NCBI RefSeq assembly: GCF_901875635.1
Contig: NZ_CABFMN010000082.1
Span: 1-64,000, forward strand
Length of the DNA stretch: 64,000 nucleotides
Reading direction: 5' to 3'
From: Xylophilus ampelinus
GTDB lineage: Bacteria > Pseudomonadota > Gammaproteobacteria > Burkholderiales > Burkholderiaceae_C
Shown here piece by piece: positions 40,074-49,805 of this stretch. Under the pieces are notes generated by a model. The model ran no database searches. It was given only the letters and a program-made list of their open reading frames with translations, and had not been told where the DNA came from. Numbering within the stretch: position 1 is the first letter of the stretch; every line of letters starts with the position of its first letter. A program made the position numbers and the translations under genes.

Positions 40074-41045
40074 ATGAATCCCGCCGCAGCACTGCGCCAT
40101 CGCATTGACGGCTGGTTTCTCTCGCGAAGGCCGCCTTCGGACCAGATCGCCCTCACCCAGCGCAACGTCTACATCGTGCCCACGGCAGCGGGCTGGATGC
40201 TCGGCGCGACGCTGCTGGTGCTGCTGATCGCGTCGATCAACTACCAGCTCAACCTGGGGTACCTGCTGACCTTCCTGCTGGCCGGCAGCGTGGCCGTGGG
40301 CATGCACGTGTGCCACGCCACCCTGCGCGGACTTGCTATGCATTTGATAGCGCCTGACGCCCACTATGCGGGCGCTGCAGCCGTTTTTCGCGTGATGCTG
40401 CACAACGAGCGGCGGCGCGCGCGCTACGGCATCGGGCTGGCCGTGCGCGGCAGCGGCCACTGGGCCTGGACCGACGTGCCGGCCCAGGGCACGGCCACGG
40501 TGGAGATCGCCTTCCAGCCGCCACGCCGCGGCCTGCATCCGGTGCCGGTGCTGACGGCCGAAACGCGCTTCCCGCTGGGCACCTTCCGCGTCTGGACCGT
40601 CTGGCGGCCGGCCGCAAAGATGATGGTCTACCCCGCGCCCGAGGTGCACGCACCGCCGCTGCCGCCAGGCGAGCCGCGCGAGGGCGACGCCGTCGCGGCC
40701 GCCACGACGCAAGGCGCAGGCGAATACGACGGCGTGCGCCCGTACCGGCGGGGCGACCCCCTCAAGCTCGTGGTGTGGAAGAAGGCCGCGCGCGCCCAGG
40801 CCGCGGGCTCCGACGAGCTGGTGAGCCGCGATGCGGAGCAGGCCCAGCGCCACGAGTTGTGGCTCGACGCCCAGGCCACCGGCCTGGCGGACCTGGAAGG
40901 CCGCATCTCCCGCCTCACGGCCTGGGTGCTCCAGGCCGACCGGCTCGGGCTGGACTACGGCCTGCGCATCGGCACCCGCACAGTGGCGCCGGCGCAGGGC
41001 GAGGCCCACCGGCGCGCCTGCCTGGAGGTGCTGGCAACATGCTGA
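40074..41045 (+). CDS. DUF58 domain protein, contains repeat-derived segment
   Basis: A 323-residue membrane-anchored protein. Two hydrophobic helices (about residues 37-80) are followed by a cytoplasmic or periplasmic DUF58 region with [24 protein letters not shown], the family block near residue 220. It partners MoxR and the transglutaminase downstream. Residues 87-106 ([20 protein letters not shown]) are encoded exactly by a copy of repeat A, so part of the region after the second helix is probably repeat-derived. Confidence 0.88.
   Translation: MNPAAALRHRIDGWFLSRRPPSDQIALTQRNVYIVPTAAGWMLGATLLVLLIASINYQLNLGYLLTFLLAGSVAVGMHVCHATLRGLAMHLIAPDAHYAGAAAVFRVMLHNERRRARYGIGLAVRGSGHWAWTDVPAQGTATVEIAFQPPRRGLHPVPVLTAETRFPLGTFRVWTVWRPAAKMMVYPAPEVHAPPLPPGEPREGDAVAAATTQGAGEYDGVRPYRRGDPLKLVVWKKAARAQAAGSDELVSRDAEQAQRHELWLDAQATGLADLEGRISRLTAWVLQADRLGLDYGLRIGTRTVAPAQGEAHRRACLEVLATC
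40332..40390 (+). repeat. dispersed repeat A, copy 4, inside the DUF58 gene
   Basis: CTTGCTATGCATTTGATAGC, then GACGCCC, GCGGGCGCTGCAG and CCGTTTTT, the block order of the intergenic copies. The frame stays open throughout and encodes residues 87-106. Confidence 0.82.
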
Positions 41046-43090
41046 CCCCGCCGGCCACGCTGCGACGCGAGATGCCGCGTGACACGCGCGACACGCTTTT
41101 CCTGCTGGGCGTGATCGCGCTCATCGTCCTGCCGCAGACGCCCAACCTGCCTCTGTGGTGCATCGGCCTGACAGCCGCGGTGCTGCTGTGGCGCGGCGTG
41201 CTGGCCGTGCAGGCACGGCCACTGCCGAACCGATGGTGGCGCGTGGCGCTGCTGGTGCTGGCGCTGGCCGGCACATTCGCCAGCTATCGCACGCTGCTGG
41301 GCAAGGATGCGGGCGTGACGCTGGTGGTGGTGCTGCTGGCGCTCAAGACGCTGGAGCTGCGCGCACGGCGCGACGCCTTCGTCGTCTTCTTCCTGGGCTT
41401 CTTCGCGATGCTCACGAACTTCTTCTATTCGCAGTCGCTCGCCACCGCCTTCGCGATGCTGCTGGCGCTGCTGGGCCTGCTGACGGCGCTGGTCAACGCG
41501 CACATGCCGGTGGGCCGGCCGCCGCTGTCGCAGGCCGCACGCACGGCGGGATGGATGGCGCTGGCCGGCGCGCCGATCATGCTGGCGCTGTTCATGCTCT
41601 TCCCTCGGCTGGCACCGCTATGGGGAACGCCCAACGACAACATGACCGGGCGCACCGGCCTGTCGAACACGATGCGAGTGGGTGCCATCGCGCAACTCGC
41701 GCTCGACGACGGCATTGCGGCCCGCATCCGCTTCGATGGCGACATCCCGCCGCCGCGCGACCGCCTGTACTTCCGCGGCCCGGTGCTGTCGAACTTCGAC
41801 GGCCGCGAATGGACCGCGCCGCCACCGTGGGAGCGCGGCTTCCTGCCCGCCAACCTGCGCGTGCGCGGCGAGCCGGTGCGCTACGCGGTGACGATGGAGC
41901 CCAGCAACCGACCCTGGCTGCTCACGCTCGACGCGGCGCGCGACGCGCCCGAGGTGCCGGGCTTGCGCGTCTCGCAGACGCCCGACCTGCAGTGGTTCAC
42001 CAGCCGCCCCATCGGCGACCTGCTGCGCTACCGCGTCGAGAGCTATCTCGACTTCGACAGCGGCCCGACGCGCCGTCTGCCCGGTCTGCAGGTCTACACC
42101 GCGCTGCCGCCGGGCAGCAACCCGCGCACCGTCGAACTCGCCGCGCAGATGGCCGCCGAGGCCCGCGCCGCCGCCGCCGGCGCCGACTTCGTGCCCCTGC
42201 TGGTGCGGGCCGCGCAGCAGCGCCTGCGCACCGGCGGATACAGCTACACGCTGGAGCCCGGCGTCTATGGCGACCAAACGGCCGACGAGTTCTGGTTCGA
42301 CCGCAAGGCGGGTTTCTGCGAGCACATCGCCTCCGGCTTCGTGGTGCTGATGCGGGCCGCCGGCGTGCCGGCACGCATCGTCACCGGCTTCCAGGGCGGC
42401 GAGCTCAACGGCGTCGATGGCTACTGGACCGTGCGCAACAGCGATGCCCACGCCTGGGCCGAGGTGTGGGAGGAAGGCCGCGGCTGGGTGCGCGTCGATC
42501 CGACGGCCTCGATCTCGCCCGACCGCATCGGCCAGTTCCGGCGCCTGGCGCCCACGCCCGGCTTCCTGGCCGGCACCGTGGGCGCGATGAGCCCCACCCT
42601 CGTGCAGAACCTGCGCGCCGCCTGGGAGGCCGTCAACAACGGCTGGAACCAGTGGGTGCTGAACTACACGCAGAGCCGCCAGCTCGACCTGCTGAAGAAC
42701 CTGGGCTTCGACAGCCCCAGCCTGGCCGACCTGGCGTACGTGCTGCTGCTGTTGCTGGTGGCGGCCAGCCTGGGCGGCGCGGCCTGGACGCTGTGGGAAC
42801 GCAGCCGTGTCGACCCCTGGCTGCGGCTGCTGGCCGAGGCGCGCAAGCGGCTCGCGCGCGCCGGCGTCGCCGCGGCCCCGAACGCGGCGCCTCGCCAGAT
42901 GGCGGAACTGCTCTCGGCCCGCTTCGGCGGCGAAGCCAGCGCGGCAGCGCGCGGCTGGCTGCTGCGCCTGGAGGCCCAGCGCTACGCCCGCCAATCCGAC
43001 GCCGGGCTGCCGGCACTGCGAGCGGAGTTCCGCCGCCTGCGCTGGCCGGCGGCATCCGCTGCGGCAAGCGTGGCGTCGTCCACCGCCTGA
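41039..43090 (+). CDS. TgpA-like transglutaminase membrane protein
   Basis: A 683-residue protein. The first 165 residues carry several transmembrane helices, followed by a DUF3488 region and a transglutaminase-like core. The catalytic triad is visible: Cys in [12 protein letters not shown], His in [11 protein letters not shown], Asp in [10 protein letters not shown] last transmembrane helix ([19 protein letters not shown]) and a DUF4129-like tail follow. TgpA of Pseudomonas is a close architectural match. GGAGGT precedes ATG 41039, which overlaps the DUF58 gene by seven bases. Confidence 0.92.
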   Translation: MLTPPATLRREMPRDTRDTLFLLGVIALIVLPQTPNLPLWCIGLTAAVLLWRGVLAVQARPLPNRWWRVALLVLALAGTFASYRTLLGKDAGVTLVVVLLALKTLELRARRDAFVVFFLGFFAMLTNFFYSQSLATAFAMLLALLGLLTALVNAHMPVGRPPLSQAARTAGWMALAGAPIMLALFMLFPRLAPLWGTPNDNMTGRTGLSNTMRVGAIAQLALDDGIAARIRFDGDIPPPRDRLYFRGPVLSNFDGREWTAPPPWERGFLPANLRVRGEPVRYAVTMEPSNRPWLLTLDAARDAPEVPGLRVSQTPDLQWFTSRPIGDLLRYRVESYLDFDSGPTRRLPGLQVYTALPPGSNPRTVELAAQMAAEARAAAAGADFVPLLVRAAQQRLRTGGYSYTLEPGVYGDQTADEFWFDRKAGFCEHIASGFVVLMRAAGVPARIVTGFQGGELNGVDGYWTVRNSDAHAWAEVWEEGRGWVRVDPTASISPDRIGQFRRLAPTPGFLAGTVGAMSPTLVQNLRAAWEAVNNGWNQWVLNYTQSRQLDLLKNLGFDSPSLADLAYVLLLLLVAASLGGAAWTLWERSRVDPWLRLLAEARKRLARAGVAAAPNAAPRQMAELLSARFGGEASAAARGWLLRLEAQRYARQSDAGLPALRAEFRRLRWPAASAAASVASSTA

Positions 43091-43137
43091 GCAGTCGCCG
43101 TGGCGGGGCACGCCGCACGGGCGGGCACAATCCGCCC

Positions 43138-44223
43138 ATGCCCCGCCTGCGCCCACTCCAGCCCCTGTCGATTGCTCTCCTTTTCATAGCGCTCTGCGCC
43201 CATCCGGCGGGCGCTGCAGCCCCAAAAGCCTCAAAAACCAAGGCCATGAACACGGTCCGCGGCGGTGCCTCCTACGCCAGCCGCGAAGACGCGATGCAGT
43301 TCGCCGACGAGATCGCCCGGCGCCGCAACCTGGACCCCGCCTGGGTGCGCGCCACCATCGGCAACGCACGCATGCTGGGCAACGTGCCGCGGCTGATGCT
43401 GCCGGCGCCCGGCGGCACGCGAAAGAACTGGGCGGTGTACCGCAGCCGCTTCATCGACCCGGTGCGCATCGCGGCGGGCCAGCGCTTCTGGCGCGACAAC
43501 GCCGACACGCTGGCGCGCGCCGAACGCGACTTCGGCGTGCCACCCGAAATCGTCGTCGGGATCATCGGCGTGGAAACCATCTACGGCCGCAACATGGGCA
43601 GCTTCCGCGTGCTCGATGCGCTGGCCACCTTGAGCTTCGACTTCCCCGACGCGCACCCGCGTGCGGAGCAGCGCCGTGCCTTCTTCCGCGAGGAACTGGA
43701 GAGCTTCCTCTCCACCGAAAGCCGCACGCACGAGGACCCGACGCGCCCGCTGGGCAGCTATGCCGGCGCGATGGGCATGCCGCAGTTCATGCCCAGCAGC
43801 ATCGCCAAGTACGCGGTCGACTACGACGGCGACGGGCGCATCGACCTGGTGAACAACCCGGCGGACGTCATCGGCTCGGTGGCCAACTACTTCAAGTCCT
43901 TCGGCTGGCAGCGCGGCATGGCGGCCACGTACCCCGTGCGGCTGGCGTCCGACGCGCGCATGCCTCTGCTGCTCGAGAAGGACATCCTGCCGAGCTTCAG
44001 CGCCGACAGCTTCGTGGCCGCGGGCGCGCAGCTCGACGCCGAGGGCGCCCGCCACCCTGGCCTGCTGGCGCTGATCGAATTGCAGAACGGTGCCGACGCG
44101 CCCGCGCAGTACGTGGCCGGCACGCAGAACTTCTACGTCATCACGCGCTACAACTGGAGCAGCTACTACGCCATGTCGGTGCTCGACCTGGGCAACGAGG
44201 TCAAGGCCTCGATGGCGCAGTGA
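43138..44223 (+). CDS. mltB: lytic murein transglycosylase B, signal peptide from repeat A
   Basis: A 361-residue periplasmic peptidoglycan lyase of the MltB/SltB type. The catalytic Glu is in VVGIIGVETIYGRNMG; further family blocks are YAGAMGMPQFMPSS, YDGDGRIDL and VIGSVANYF. The signal peptide is MPRLRPLQPLS followed by IALLFIALCAHPAGAAA. Residues 12-34 coincide with a copy of repeat A, so the hydrophobic core and the AxA cleavage region come from the repeat. The usual lipobox of MltB is absent, so a soluble periplasmic form is likely. Confidence 0.92.
   Translation: MPRLRPLQPLSIALLFIALCAHPAGAAAPKASKTKAMNTVRGGASYASREDAMQFADEIARRRNLDPAWVRATIGNARMLGNVPRLMLPAPGGTRKNWAVYRSRFIDPVRIAAGQRFWRDNADTLARAERDFGVPPEIVVGIIGVETIYGRNMGSFRVLDALATLSFDFPDAHPRAEQRRAFFREELESFLSTESRTHEDPTRPLGSYAGAMGMPQFMPSSIAKYAVDYDGDGRIDLVNNPADVIGSVANYFKSFGWQRGMAATYPVRLASDARMPLLLEKDILPSFSADSFVAAGAQLDAEGARHPGLLALIELQNGADAPAQYVAGTQNFYVITRYNWSSYYAMSVLDLGNEVKASMAQ
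43171..43238 (+). repeat. dispersed repeat A, copy 5, encoding a signal peptide
   Basis: ATTGCTCTCCTTTTCATAGC, CTCTGCGCCC, CGGGCGCTGCAG, then CCAAAAGCCTCAAAAAC. The block order is that of the intergenic copies at 24251 and 58451. It translates as residues 12-34 of the lytic transglycosylase. Confidence 0.82.
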
Positions 44224-44230
44224 GCCGTCC

Positions 44231-44860
44231 ATGGGCCTGCCGCTCCATCTCACCACCGTCCTGCGCCCGCCCTGGGATTCCGCCTGGCACGCGCTCGGGC
44301 GCCAACCGTCGCCGGGACTCTTCGAAGCGCTAATGCGGCGCTACGCGGAGCCCCATCGCCACTACCACACGCTGCAGCACCTGGCCGAATGCCTGGACGC
44401 TTTCGAGCAGGAACGCGCGCAGGCCGCGCGGCCTGCGGAAGTTGCGCTCGCACTGTTCTTCCACGACGCGGTCTACGACCTGCAGGCGAGCGACAACGAG
44501 GCCCGCAGCGCCGACTGGGCGCGCGACGCCCTGCGAGCCGGCGTGGCCGACGAGGCGGCCTCGCGCGTGCATGCCCTGGTCATGGCCACGCTGCACGACG
44601 CGCAGCCCACCGAGCCCGATGCGCAGCTGCTCGTGGACATCGACCTCTCGATCCTCGGCGCCCCCCCCGAGCGCTTTGCCGAATACGAGCAGCAGATCCG
44701 TCGCGAGTACGCCCATGTGCCGCCCGAGGTCTTCGAGCCGCGGCGCAAGCTGATCCTGGGCCGCTTCCTGGCGCGCGAGCCGCTCTACCAGACGCCCGGC
44801 GTGCGAGCGCGCTGCGAGGCGCAGGCTCGCATCAACCTGCGGCGGGCCATCGGCGCCTGA
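44231..44860 (+). CDS. predicted HD-type metal-dependent hydrolase
   Basis: A 209-residue helical protein of the COG4339 group, often misnamed as an NMDA receptor-like protein. It has RHYHTLQHLAECLDAFE and ALALFFHDAVYDLQASDNEARSA, with His and Asp residues that look like an HD-type metal site, and VDIDLSILGAPPERFAEYE. ATG 44231 is 8 bp after the transglycosylase gene. Substrate is unknown. Confidence 0.82.
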   Translation: MGLPLHLTTVLRPPWDSAWHALGRQPSPGLFEALMRRYAEPHRHYHTLQHLAECLDAFEQERAQAARPAEVALALFFHDAVYDLQASDNEARSADWARDALRAGVADEAASRVHALVMATLHDAQPTEPDAQLLVDIDLSILGAPPERFAEYEQQIRREYAHVPPEVFEPRRKLILGRFLAREPLYQTPGVRARCEAQARINLRRAIGA

Positions 44861-44871
44861 CCCGGCCGGCT

Positions 44872-45435
44872 TCAGCCGTCGTTGCGGGCCTGCCAGCGCG
44901 CCAGCACGCGCGCCCGCGGGCCCACGACCAGCCCCTCCCCCATCGCGGGCACCTCGCCGGTCAGCGCCGTGATGTTGACCTGGTGCGTGACCCAAACCTC
45001 GAAGCGCCCAGGCGGGATGCCGCCGAGAGCGTCGCGCAGCACCTGTGTGGCCGATGCCGACACGGACGGCGAATCGAAGGTGGAATCGAGCGGCGGCCAG
45101 GGCACGGACGCGCCGAAAGCCAGCTGCGCCGTGTCGATGCAACGGCACCACGCGCTGCTGCGCACCGCCTGCGGGCGCAGCCCGGCCGCGGCGAACCAGC
45201 GGCCGATGGCACGCGCGTCCTCGCGCCCGGCTTCGCTCAAATTGCGCTGCGTGCTGCACACGCCGAGCCGGAAGCCCGGTGGGTCGCCGACGCCCGGCTC
45301 GGTGCGCGCATGCCGCAGCAGCAGCGCACAGTCACCCTGGTGCAGAGCCTGCGCGGCCGGGTCGCGTTCGGACCCCAGCGGCGTGCAACCTGCGCCCGCC
45401 AGCGTCAGGCCCAGGAGAAAAGGTCGACGTTGCAT
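44872..45435 (-). CDS. histidine phosphatase family protein with Tat/lipoprotein-like signal
   Basis: A 187-residue protein. The N-terminus QRRPFLLGLTLAGAGC combines a twin-arginine-like RRxFL motif with a Cys at the end of the hydrophobic stretch, suggesting a Tat-exported protein that may be lipidated. The -3 residue is Gly, so the lipobox is not ideal. The core has LLLRHARTEPG (RHxxT motif, phosphohistidine), an SSAWCRCIDTAQLAFG segment and VTHQVNITALTG with the second His. Substrate unknown. Confidence 0.78.
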   Translation of the reverse strand: MQRRPFLLGLTLAGAGCTPLGSERDPAAQALHQGDCALLLRHARTEPGVGDPPGFRLGVCSTQRNLSEAGREDARAIGRWFAAAGLRPQAVRSSAWCRCIDTAQLAFGASVPWPPLDSTFDSPSVSASATQVLRDALGGIPPGRFEVWVTHQVNITALTGEVPAMGEGLVVGPRARVLARWQARNDG

Positions 45436-45516
45436 GCGACACCTCGTACTGGGGCCAACTGTCGCAGCAATCCTGCGCCGCCCGCCGCTTGCCCCGCGTC
45501 ATGCCAGGGCCAAGCG

Positions 45517-45541
45517 CGACCGGGACCTCGGGGCCCGGTCG
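45517..45541 (-). terminator. hairpin after glpD
   Basis: CGACCGGG and CCCGGTCG form a perfect 8-bp stem with a 9-base loop, 25 bases downstream of the glpD stop. No T-tract follows. A termination or 3'-end role is possible. Confidence 0.35.
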
Positions 45542-45565
45542 ACGCGCGGCAGTGGCCGTAACGCC

Positions 45566-47167
45566 TCAGATCCTGGGCGCGTGCGCGTCCATCCAGGCCG
45601 CGACCTTCTCGCGCTGCGCCTGCGACAAGCGCAGGCCGAGCTTGGACCGGCGCCACAGCACGTCGTCCGCCGTGCGCGCCCACTCGGTGTCGATGAGGAA
45701 GTGCAGTTCGCGCTCGTGCAGGCCGGGCACGACCTCGGTGCCGAGGTCGGCCATGTCCTGCGAGCGGCCGAGCAGTTCCGAAACCCGCGACCCGTAGGCC
45801 CGCGAGAGGCGACGCGCCAGCGCGGACGGAAGCCACGGGTACTTGCGCTGCACCGCCGCGACGAAGCGCTCGAAGCGCTCCTGGGGCAGTTCGCCCGCGC
45901 GCGGCTTGCCGATCCAGGCCGACAGGTCGCCACCGGCCATCACGGCGCCGTGCGTCCAGGCCGGCCGGCGCTCGCCCAGCATCTGGCCGATGTCGTCGGC
46001 TGCGTCTTCCGCCAGCTTGCGGAAGGTGGTGATCTTGCCGCCCCACACCGTCAGCAGCGGCGCGCCATCGGTGTGCTTCTCGAGCAGATAGTCGCGCGTC
46101 ACGGCGGAGGGGTCGCCCGAGGCGTCGTCCAGCAGCGGGCGCACGCCGGAATAGGTCCACACCACGTCGGCCGGCACGATCGGCTTGGCGAAGTAGCGGC
46201 TGGCCTGCTCGCACAGGTAGGCGATCTCCCCGTCGTCGATGCGCGCGGTGCCGGGCTCGCCCTGCACCTCGACGTCCGTGGTGCCGATCAGCGTGAAGTC
46301 GTCCTGGTACGGGATGGCGAAGATGATGCGCTTGTCGGGGTTCTGGAAGATGTAGGCGTGGTCGTGCTCGAACACGCGCGGCACCACGATGTGGCTGCCC
46401 TTGACGAGGCGCAGGCTCTTGGTGGCGAGCTTCTCGCCCGCGGCCGGGTGCGCCGCACCGCGCAGGAAGGATTCGGCCCAGGGCCCTGCGGCGTTGACCA
46501 GCGCACGGGCGCGCAGCGTGCGCTGCAGGCCGTCGGCGCCTTCGAGCGTCACGGTCCAGGCGGCGGCGTCGCGCTGCGCGCCCACGCAGCGGGTGCGGGT
46601 GAGGATCTGCGCGCCGCGCGCCTGGGCGTCCAGTGCGTTGAGCACCACCAGGCGGGCGTCGTCGACCCAGCCGTCCGAATACACGAAGCCGCGCCGGTAG
46701 CTGGACTTCAGCGGCGCGCCGGCCGGGTGCTCGCGCAGGTCGACGCCGCGCGAACCGGGCAGCACCTCGCGCTTGGCCAGGTGGTCGTACAGGAACAGGC
46801 CCAGGCGCACCATCCAGGCCGGACGCATCGAGGCGTCATGCGGCATGACGAAACGCAGCGGCCACATGATGTGCGGCGCGCTGCGCAGCAGCACCTCGCG
46901 CTCCTGCAGCGCCTTGCGCACCAGCGAGAACTCGTAGTACTCCAGGTAGCGCAGGCCGCCGTGGATCAGCTTGGTCGACGAGGACGAGGTATGTGCCGCC
47001 AGGTCGTCCTTCTCGGCCAGCACCACACGCCAGCCGCGGCCGGCGAGGTCGCGGGCGATGCCGCAGCCGTTGATGCCGCCGCCCACCACGACCACGTCGC
47101 AGTCGAAGCTGGCGGCGTCGGTTTTGGTGGGGGAAGGATGGACGGTGGAAGGGGAAGAACTGCTCAT
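45566..47167 (-). CDS. glpD: aerobic glycerol-3-phosphate dehydrogenase
   Basis: A 533-residue membrane-associated FAD enzyme that oxidises glycerol-3-phosphate to dihydroxyacetone phosphate and reduces ubiquinone. The dinucleotide-binding motif is VVVVGGGINGCGIARDLAGRG-like (blocks VVVGGGINGCGIARDLA, about residues 25-41), followed by SSSTKLIHGGLRYLEYYEF, the GlpD signature, and VWTYSGVRPLLDD. Family length is 500-560. It is divergent from glpR-glpK. Confidence 0.96.
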   Translation of the reverse strand: MSSSSPSTVHPSPTKTDAASFDCDVVVVGGGINGCGIARDLAGRGWRVVLAEKDDLAAHTSSSSTKLIHGGLRYLEYYEFSLVRKALQEREVLLRSAPHIMWPLRFVMPHDASMRPAWMVRLGLFLYDHLAKREVLPGSRGVDLREHPAGAPLKSSYRRGFVYSDGWVDDARLVVLNALDAQARGAQILTRTRCVGAQRDAAAWTVTLEGADGLQRTLRARALVNAAGPWAESFLRGAAHPAAGEKLATKSLRLVKGSHIVVPRVFEHDHAYIFQNPDKRIIFAIPYQDDFTLIGTTDVEVQGEPGTARIDDGEIAYLCEQASRYFAKPIVPADVVWTYSGVRPLLDDASGDPSAVTRDYLLEKHTDGAPLLTVWGGKITTFRKLAEDAADDIGQMLGERRPAWTHGAVMAGGDLSAWIGKPRAGELPQERFERFVAAVQRKYPWLPSALARRLSRAYGSRVSELLGRSQDMADLGTEVVPGLHERELHFLIDTEWARTADDVLWRRSKLGLRLSQAQREKVAAWMDAHAPRI

Positions 47168-47234
47168 GGCGTGCGCAAGGGTCGGGCGATGTCGGCCCTT
47201 TTGGAGCCGCTCCGCCGCGATTTTGTTCCTATCG

Positions 47235-47284
47235 ATTCGTTAATGCGCGATTTTCCTCCTAGTTATCCCTGAAGTCCATTCGTT
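47235..47284. promoter_or_regulatory. candidate GlpR sites between glpD and glpR
   Basis: ATTCGTT occurs at 47235-47241 and again at 47278-47284, 43 bp (about four helical turns) apart in an AT-rich intergenic region. DeoR-type GlpR repressors bind repeated sites rich in TTCG in front of glp genes. Function is inferred from spacing and context. Confidence 0.4.
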
Positions 47285-47308
47285 TTTTTTCGGTTTAAAG
47301 TGCGAGGC

Positions 47309-48124
47309 GTGAACAATTCCAACCCGCGCCAGCTCAACCTGCTCGACACCGTGCGCGCCCGAGGCACCATGACCGTGGAGCAACTGGCCGACCTGCTCGG
47401 CGTCACGCTGCAGACGGTACGGCGTGACGTCCAGCGGCTCGCGGACGCCGGGCTGCTGCTGCGCTTCCACGGCGGCGTGCGCGCGCCGGCCTCCACCACC
47501 GAGAACATCGCCCACCCGCAGCGCGAGACCCTCAACGCCGAAGGCAAGGCCCGCATCGCGCGAGCGGTGGCCGAGCGGGTGCCCAACGACTGCTCGCTGA
47601 TCCTGAACATCGGCACCACGGCCGAGGCCATTGCCCGTGCGCTGCTGCGGCATCGCGGCCTGCGCGTGATCACCAACAACCTGCACGTCGCCCATATCCT
47701 GGCCGGCAATGAGGCCTGCGAGGTCATCGTGGCCGGCGGCACCGTGCGCGCCCGCGATCGCGCCGTGGTCGGCGAGGCCACCATCGACTTCATGCGCCAG
47801 TTCAAGGTCGACATCGCGCTCATCGGCTGCTCGGGCATCGAGGCCGAGGGCGGCGAGGCCACGCTGCGCGACTTCGACCTGCGCGAGGTCAAGGTCGCGC
47901 AGACCATCCTCGCCCAGGGCCGCGAGCTCTGGCTGGCGGCCGACGCGAGCAAGTTCCACCGGCCGGCCATGGTGCAGATCGCGCCGCTGTCACGCATCGA
48001 CTGCCTCTTCACCGACGCGCCGCCGCCCACGCCCTTCCCCGAGCTGCTGGAAGCGGCCGGGGTGCGCTGCGTGGTGGCGACCGATCCCGCCACTGCATCC
48101 CCCCTTCCTTCCCCGACGCCATGA
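47309..48124 (+). CDS. glpR: DeoR family repressor of glycerol metabolism
   Basis: A 271-residue DeoR-family repressor. The helix-turn-helix reads [15 protein letters not shown], then [27 protein letters not shown] and LLRFHGGV. The sensor domain has [15 protein letters not shown] and [12 protein letters not shown], typical for glycerol-3-phosphate binding in GlpR. GTG 47309 is preferred from homologue N-termini; GTG 47300 is possible. It overlaps glpK by four bases. Confidence 0.92.
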   Translation: MNNSNPRQLNLLDTVRARGTMTVEQLADLLGVTLQTVRRDVQRLADAGLLLRFHGGVRAPASTTENIAHPQRETLNAEGKARIARAVAERVPNDCSLILNIGTTAEAIARALLRHRGLRVITNNLHVAHILAGNEACEVIVAGGTVRARDRAVVGEATIDFMRQFKVDIALIGCSGIEAEGGEATLRDFDLREVKVAQTILAQGRELWLAADASKFHRPAMVQIAPLSRIDCLFTDAPPPTPFPELLEAAGVRCVVATDPATASPLPSPTP

Positions 48125-49710
48125 CCGACAAGACCTACCTGCTCGCCCTCGACCAGGGCACCTCCAGCTCCCGCAGCATCGTGTTCGACCGCGGCGGGCG
48201 CATCGTCGCCATGGCGCAGCGCGAGCTCACGCAGCACTACCCGCAGCCCGGCTGGGTGGAGCACGACCCGATGGAGATCTGGCAGGGCCAACTGGCCACC
48301 GCGCGCGACGTGTTGTCCAAGGCCGGCCTGAAGGCCTCGGACATGGCCGGCATCGGCATCACCAACCAGCGCGAGACCACACTGCTGTGGAACCGCCAGA
48401 CCGGCCAGCCCGTGCATCCCGCCATCGTGTGGCAGGACCGGCGCGCCGAGCCACTGTGTGCCCGCCTGCGCCAGGACGGCATGGAAGCCACCATCCGCGA
48501 GAAGACCGGCCTCGTGATCGATGCCTACTTCTCGGCCACCAAGCTGCGCTGGCTACTCGACAACGTGGCCGGCGCGCGCGCCCAGGCCGCACGCGGCGAG
48601 CTGGCCTTCGGCACGGTCGACAGCTGGCTGATCTGGCAACTGACGGGCGGCAAGGTGCATGTGACCGACGTGAGCAACGCCTCGCGCACCATGCTCTTCA
48701 ACGTGCACCGCAACGAATGGGACGCCGAGCTGCTGGCGGCGCTGGACATCCCCGCCTCGGTGCTGCCCGAAGTGCGTCCGTCAAGCTGCCACTTCGCCGA
48801 TGCCGATGCAGCCTTGCTCGGCCACGCGCTGCCCATCGGTGGCGTGGCCGGCGACCAGCAGGCCGCCCTGTTCGGCCAGGCCTGCTTCGAGGCCGGCATG
48901 GCCAAGAACACCTACGGCACCGGCTGCTTCCTGCTCATGCACACGGGCGAGAAATTCCAGCCTTCGGGCAACGGCCTCCTGGTCACCAGCGCTGCGCAGA
49001 TCGAGGCCCCCACGCTCCCCGCTTCGCGTGGTTCGCTGGCCCCCGAGGGGGCTGCGCCCGGCTTGGGGCGGCCCGGTGCCGGGCACGTCTCGGCGCAAGC
49101 CCGGTACGCCATGGAAGGCAGCGTCTTCGTCGGCGGTGCCGTGGTCCAGTGGCTGCGCGACGGGCTCAAGGCCATCAAGGGCAGCGCCGAGGTGCAATCG
49201 CTGGCCGAGAGCGTGCCCGACGCGGGCGGCGTGATGATGGTGCCGGCCTTCACCGGCCTGGGCGCGCCCTACTGGAACGCCGACGCGCGCGGCACCATCA
49301 CCGGCCTCACGCGCGGCACCACCGTCGCACACATCGCGCGCGCCGCGCTGGAGAGCATCGCCTACCAGAGCGCCGCCCTGTTGCAGGCCATGAGCCGCGA
49401 CGTGGTCGCCGCCGGCGGCCAGCCGGTGACCGAACTGCGCGTCGACGGCGGCGCCAGCGTGAACGACCTGCTGATGCAGTTCCAGGCCGACCTGCTCGGC
49501 ATCCCGGTGGTGCGGCCCGAGGTGACCGAGACCACCGCACTGGGCGCGGCCTACCTGGCCGGCCTGTCGTGCGGCGTGTACGCGGGCACCGACGAGCTGT
49601 CCAGGCTCTGGCGCATGGAGCGCCGCTTCATGCCCACGTTGGGCCGCGCACAGGCGCAGGAAGCCATGGCGCGGTGGGAGCATGCGGTGCGGCAGGCGAC
49701 GGCCGCCTGA
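48121..49710 (+). CDS. glpK: glycerol kinase with repeat-derived insertion
   Basis: A 529-residue FGGY kinase that makes glycerol-3-phosphate. It begins [19 protein letters not shown] and has [28 protein letters not shown] and [15 protein letters not shown], all GlpK signatures. It is about 27 residues longer than E. coli GlpK (502). The excess lies in one place, about residues 296-322, between [11 protein letters not shown] and [10 protein letters not shown], and is encoded by a copy of repeat B. Catalytic residues outside this loop appear intact. Translationally coupled to glpR. Confidence 0.95.
   Translation: MTDKTYLLALDQGTSSSRSIVFDRGGRIVAMAQRELTQHYPQPGWVEHDPMEIWQGQLATARDVLSKAGLKASDMAGIGITNQRETTLLWNRQTGQPVHPAIVWQDRRAEPLCARLRQDGMEATIREKTGLVIDAYFSATKLRWLLDNVAGARAQAARGELAFGTVDSWLIWQLTGGKVHVTDVSNASRTMLFNVHRNEWDAELLAALDIPASVLPEVRPSSCHFADADAALLGHALPIGGVAGDQQAALFGQACFEAGMAKNTYGTGCFLLMHTGEKFQPSGNGLLVTSAAQIEAPTLPASRGSLAPEGAAPGLGRPGAGHVSAQARYAMEGSVFVGGAVVQWLRDGLKAIKGSAEVQSLAESVPDAGGVMMVPAFTGLGAPYWNADARGTITGLTRGTTVAHIARAALESIAYQSAALLQAMSRDVVAAGGQPVTELRVDGGASVNDLLMQFQADLLGIPVVRPEVTETTALGAAYLAGLSCGVYAGTDELSRLWRMERRFMPTLGRAQAQEAMARWEHAVRQATAA
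49009..49085 (+). repeat. dispersed repeat B, copy inside glpK
   Basis: CTCCCCGCTTCGCG, TGGCCCCCGAGGGGGCTGCG, then CGGCTTGGGGCGGCCCGG. Same blocks in the same order as the intergenic copy at 5391-5478. The insertion is in frame and has no stop codon. Confidence 0.75.
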
Positions 49711-49727
49711 ACCTGCAAGCATGGCGC

Positions 49728-49789
49728 ATTTGCTACACTTTTGATAGCTGCTGGCGCAGGCGCGACAGGCGCTGCAGGCATTTTTTCCT
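49728..49789 (+). repeat. dispersed repeat A, copy 6
   Basis: ATTTGCTACACTTTTGATAGC, TGCTGGCGC, CAGGCGCTGCAGGC, then ATTTTTTCC. It fills the gap between glpK and the next gene. The hairpin followed by T6 could terminate glpK transcription. Confidence 0.8.
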
Positions 49790-49805
49790 CACACCTCGCT
49801 TGTCC

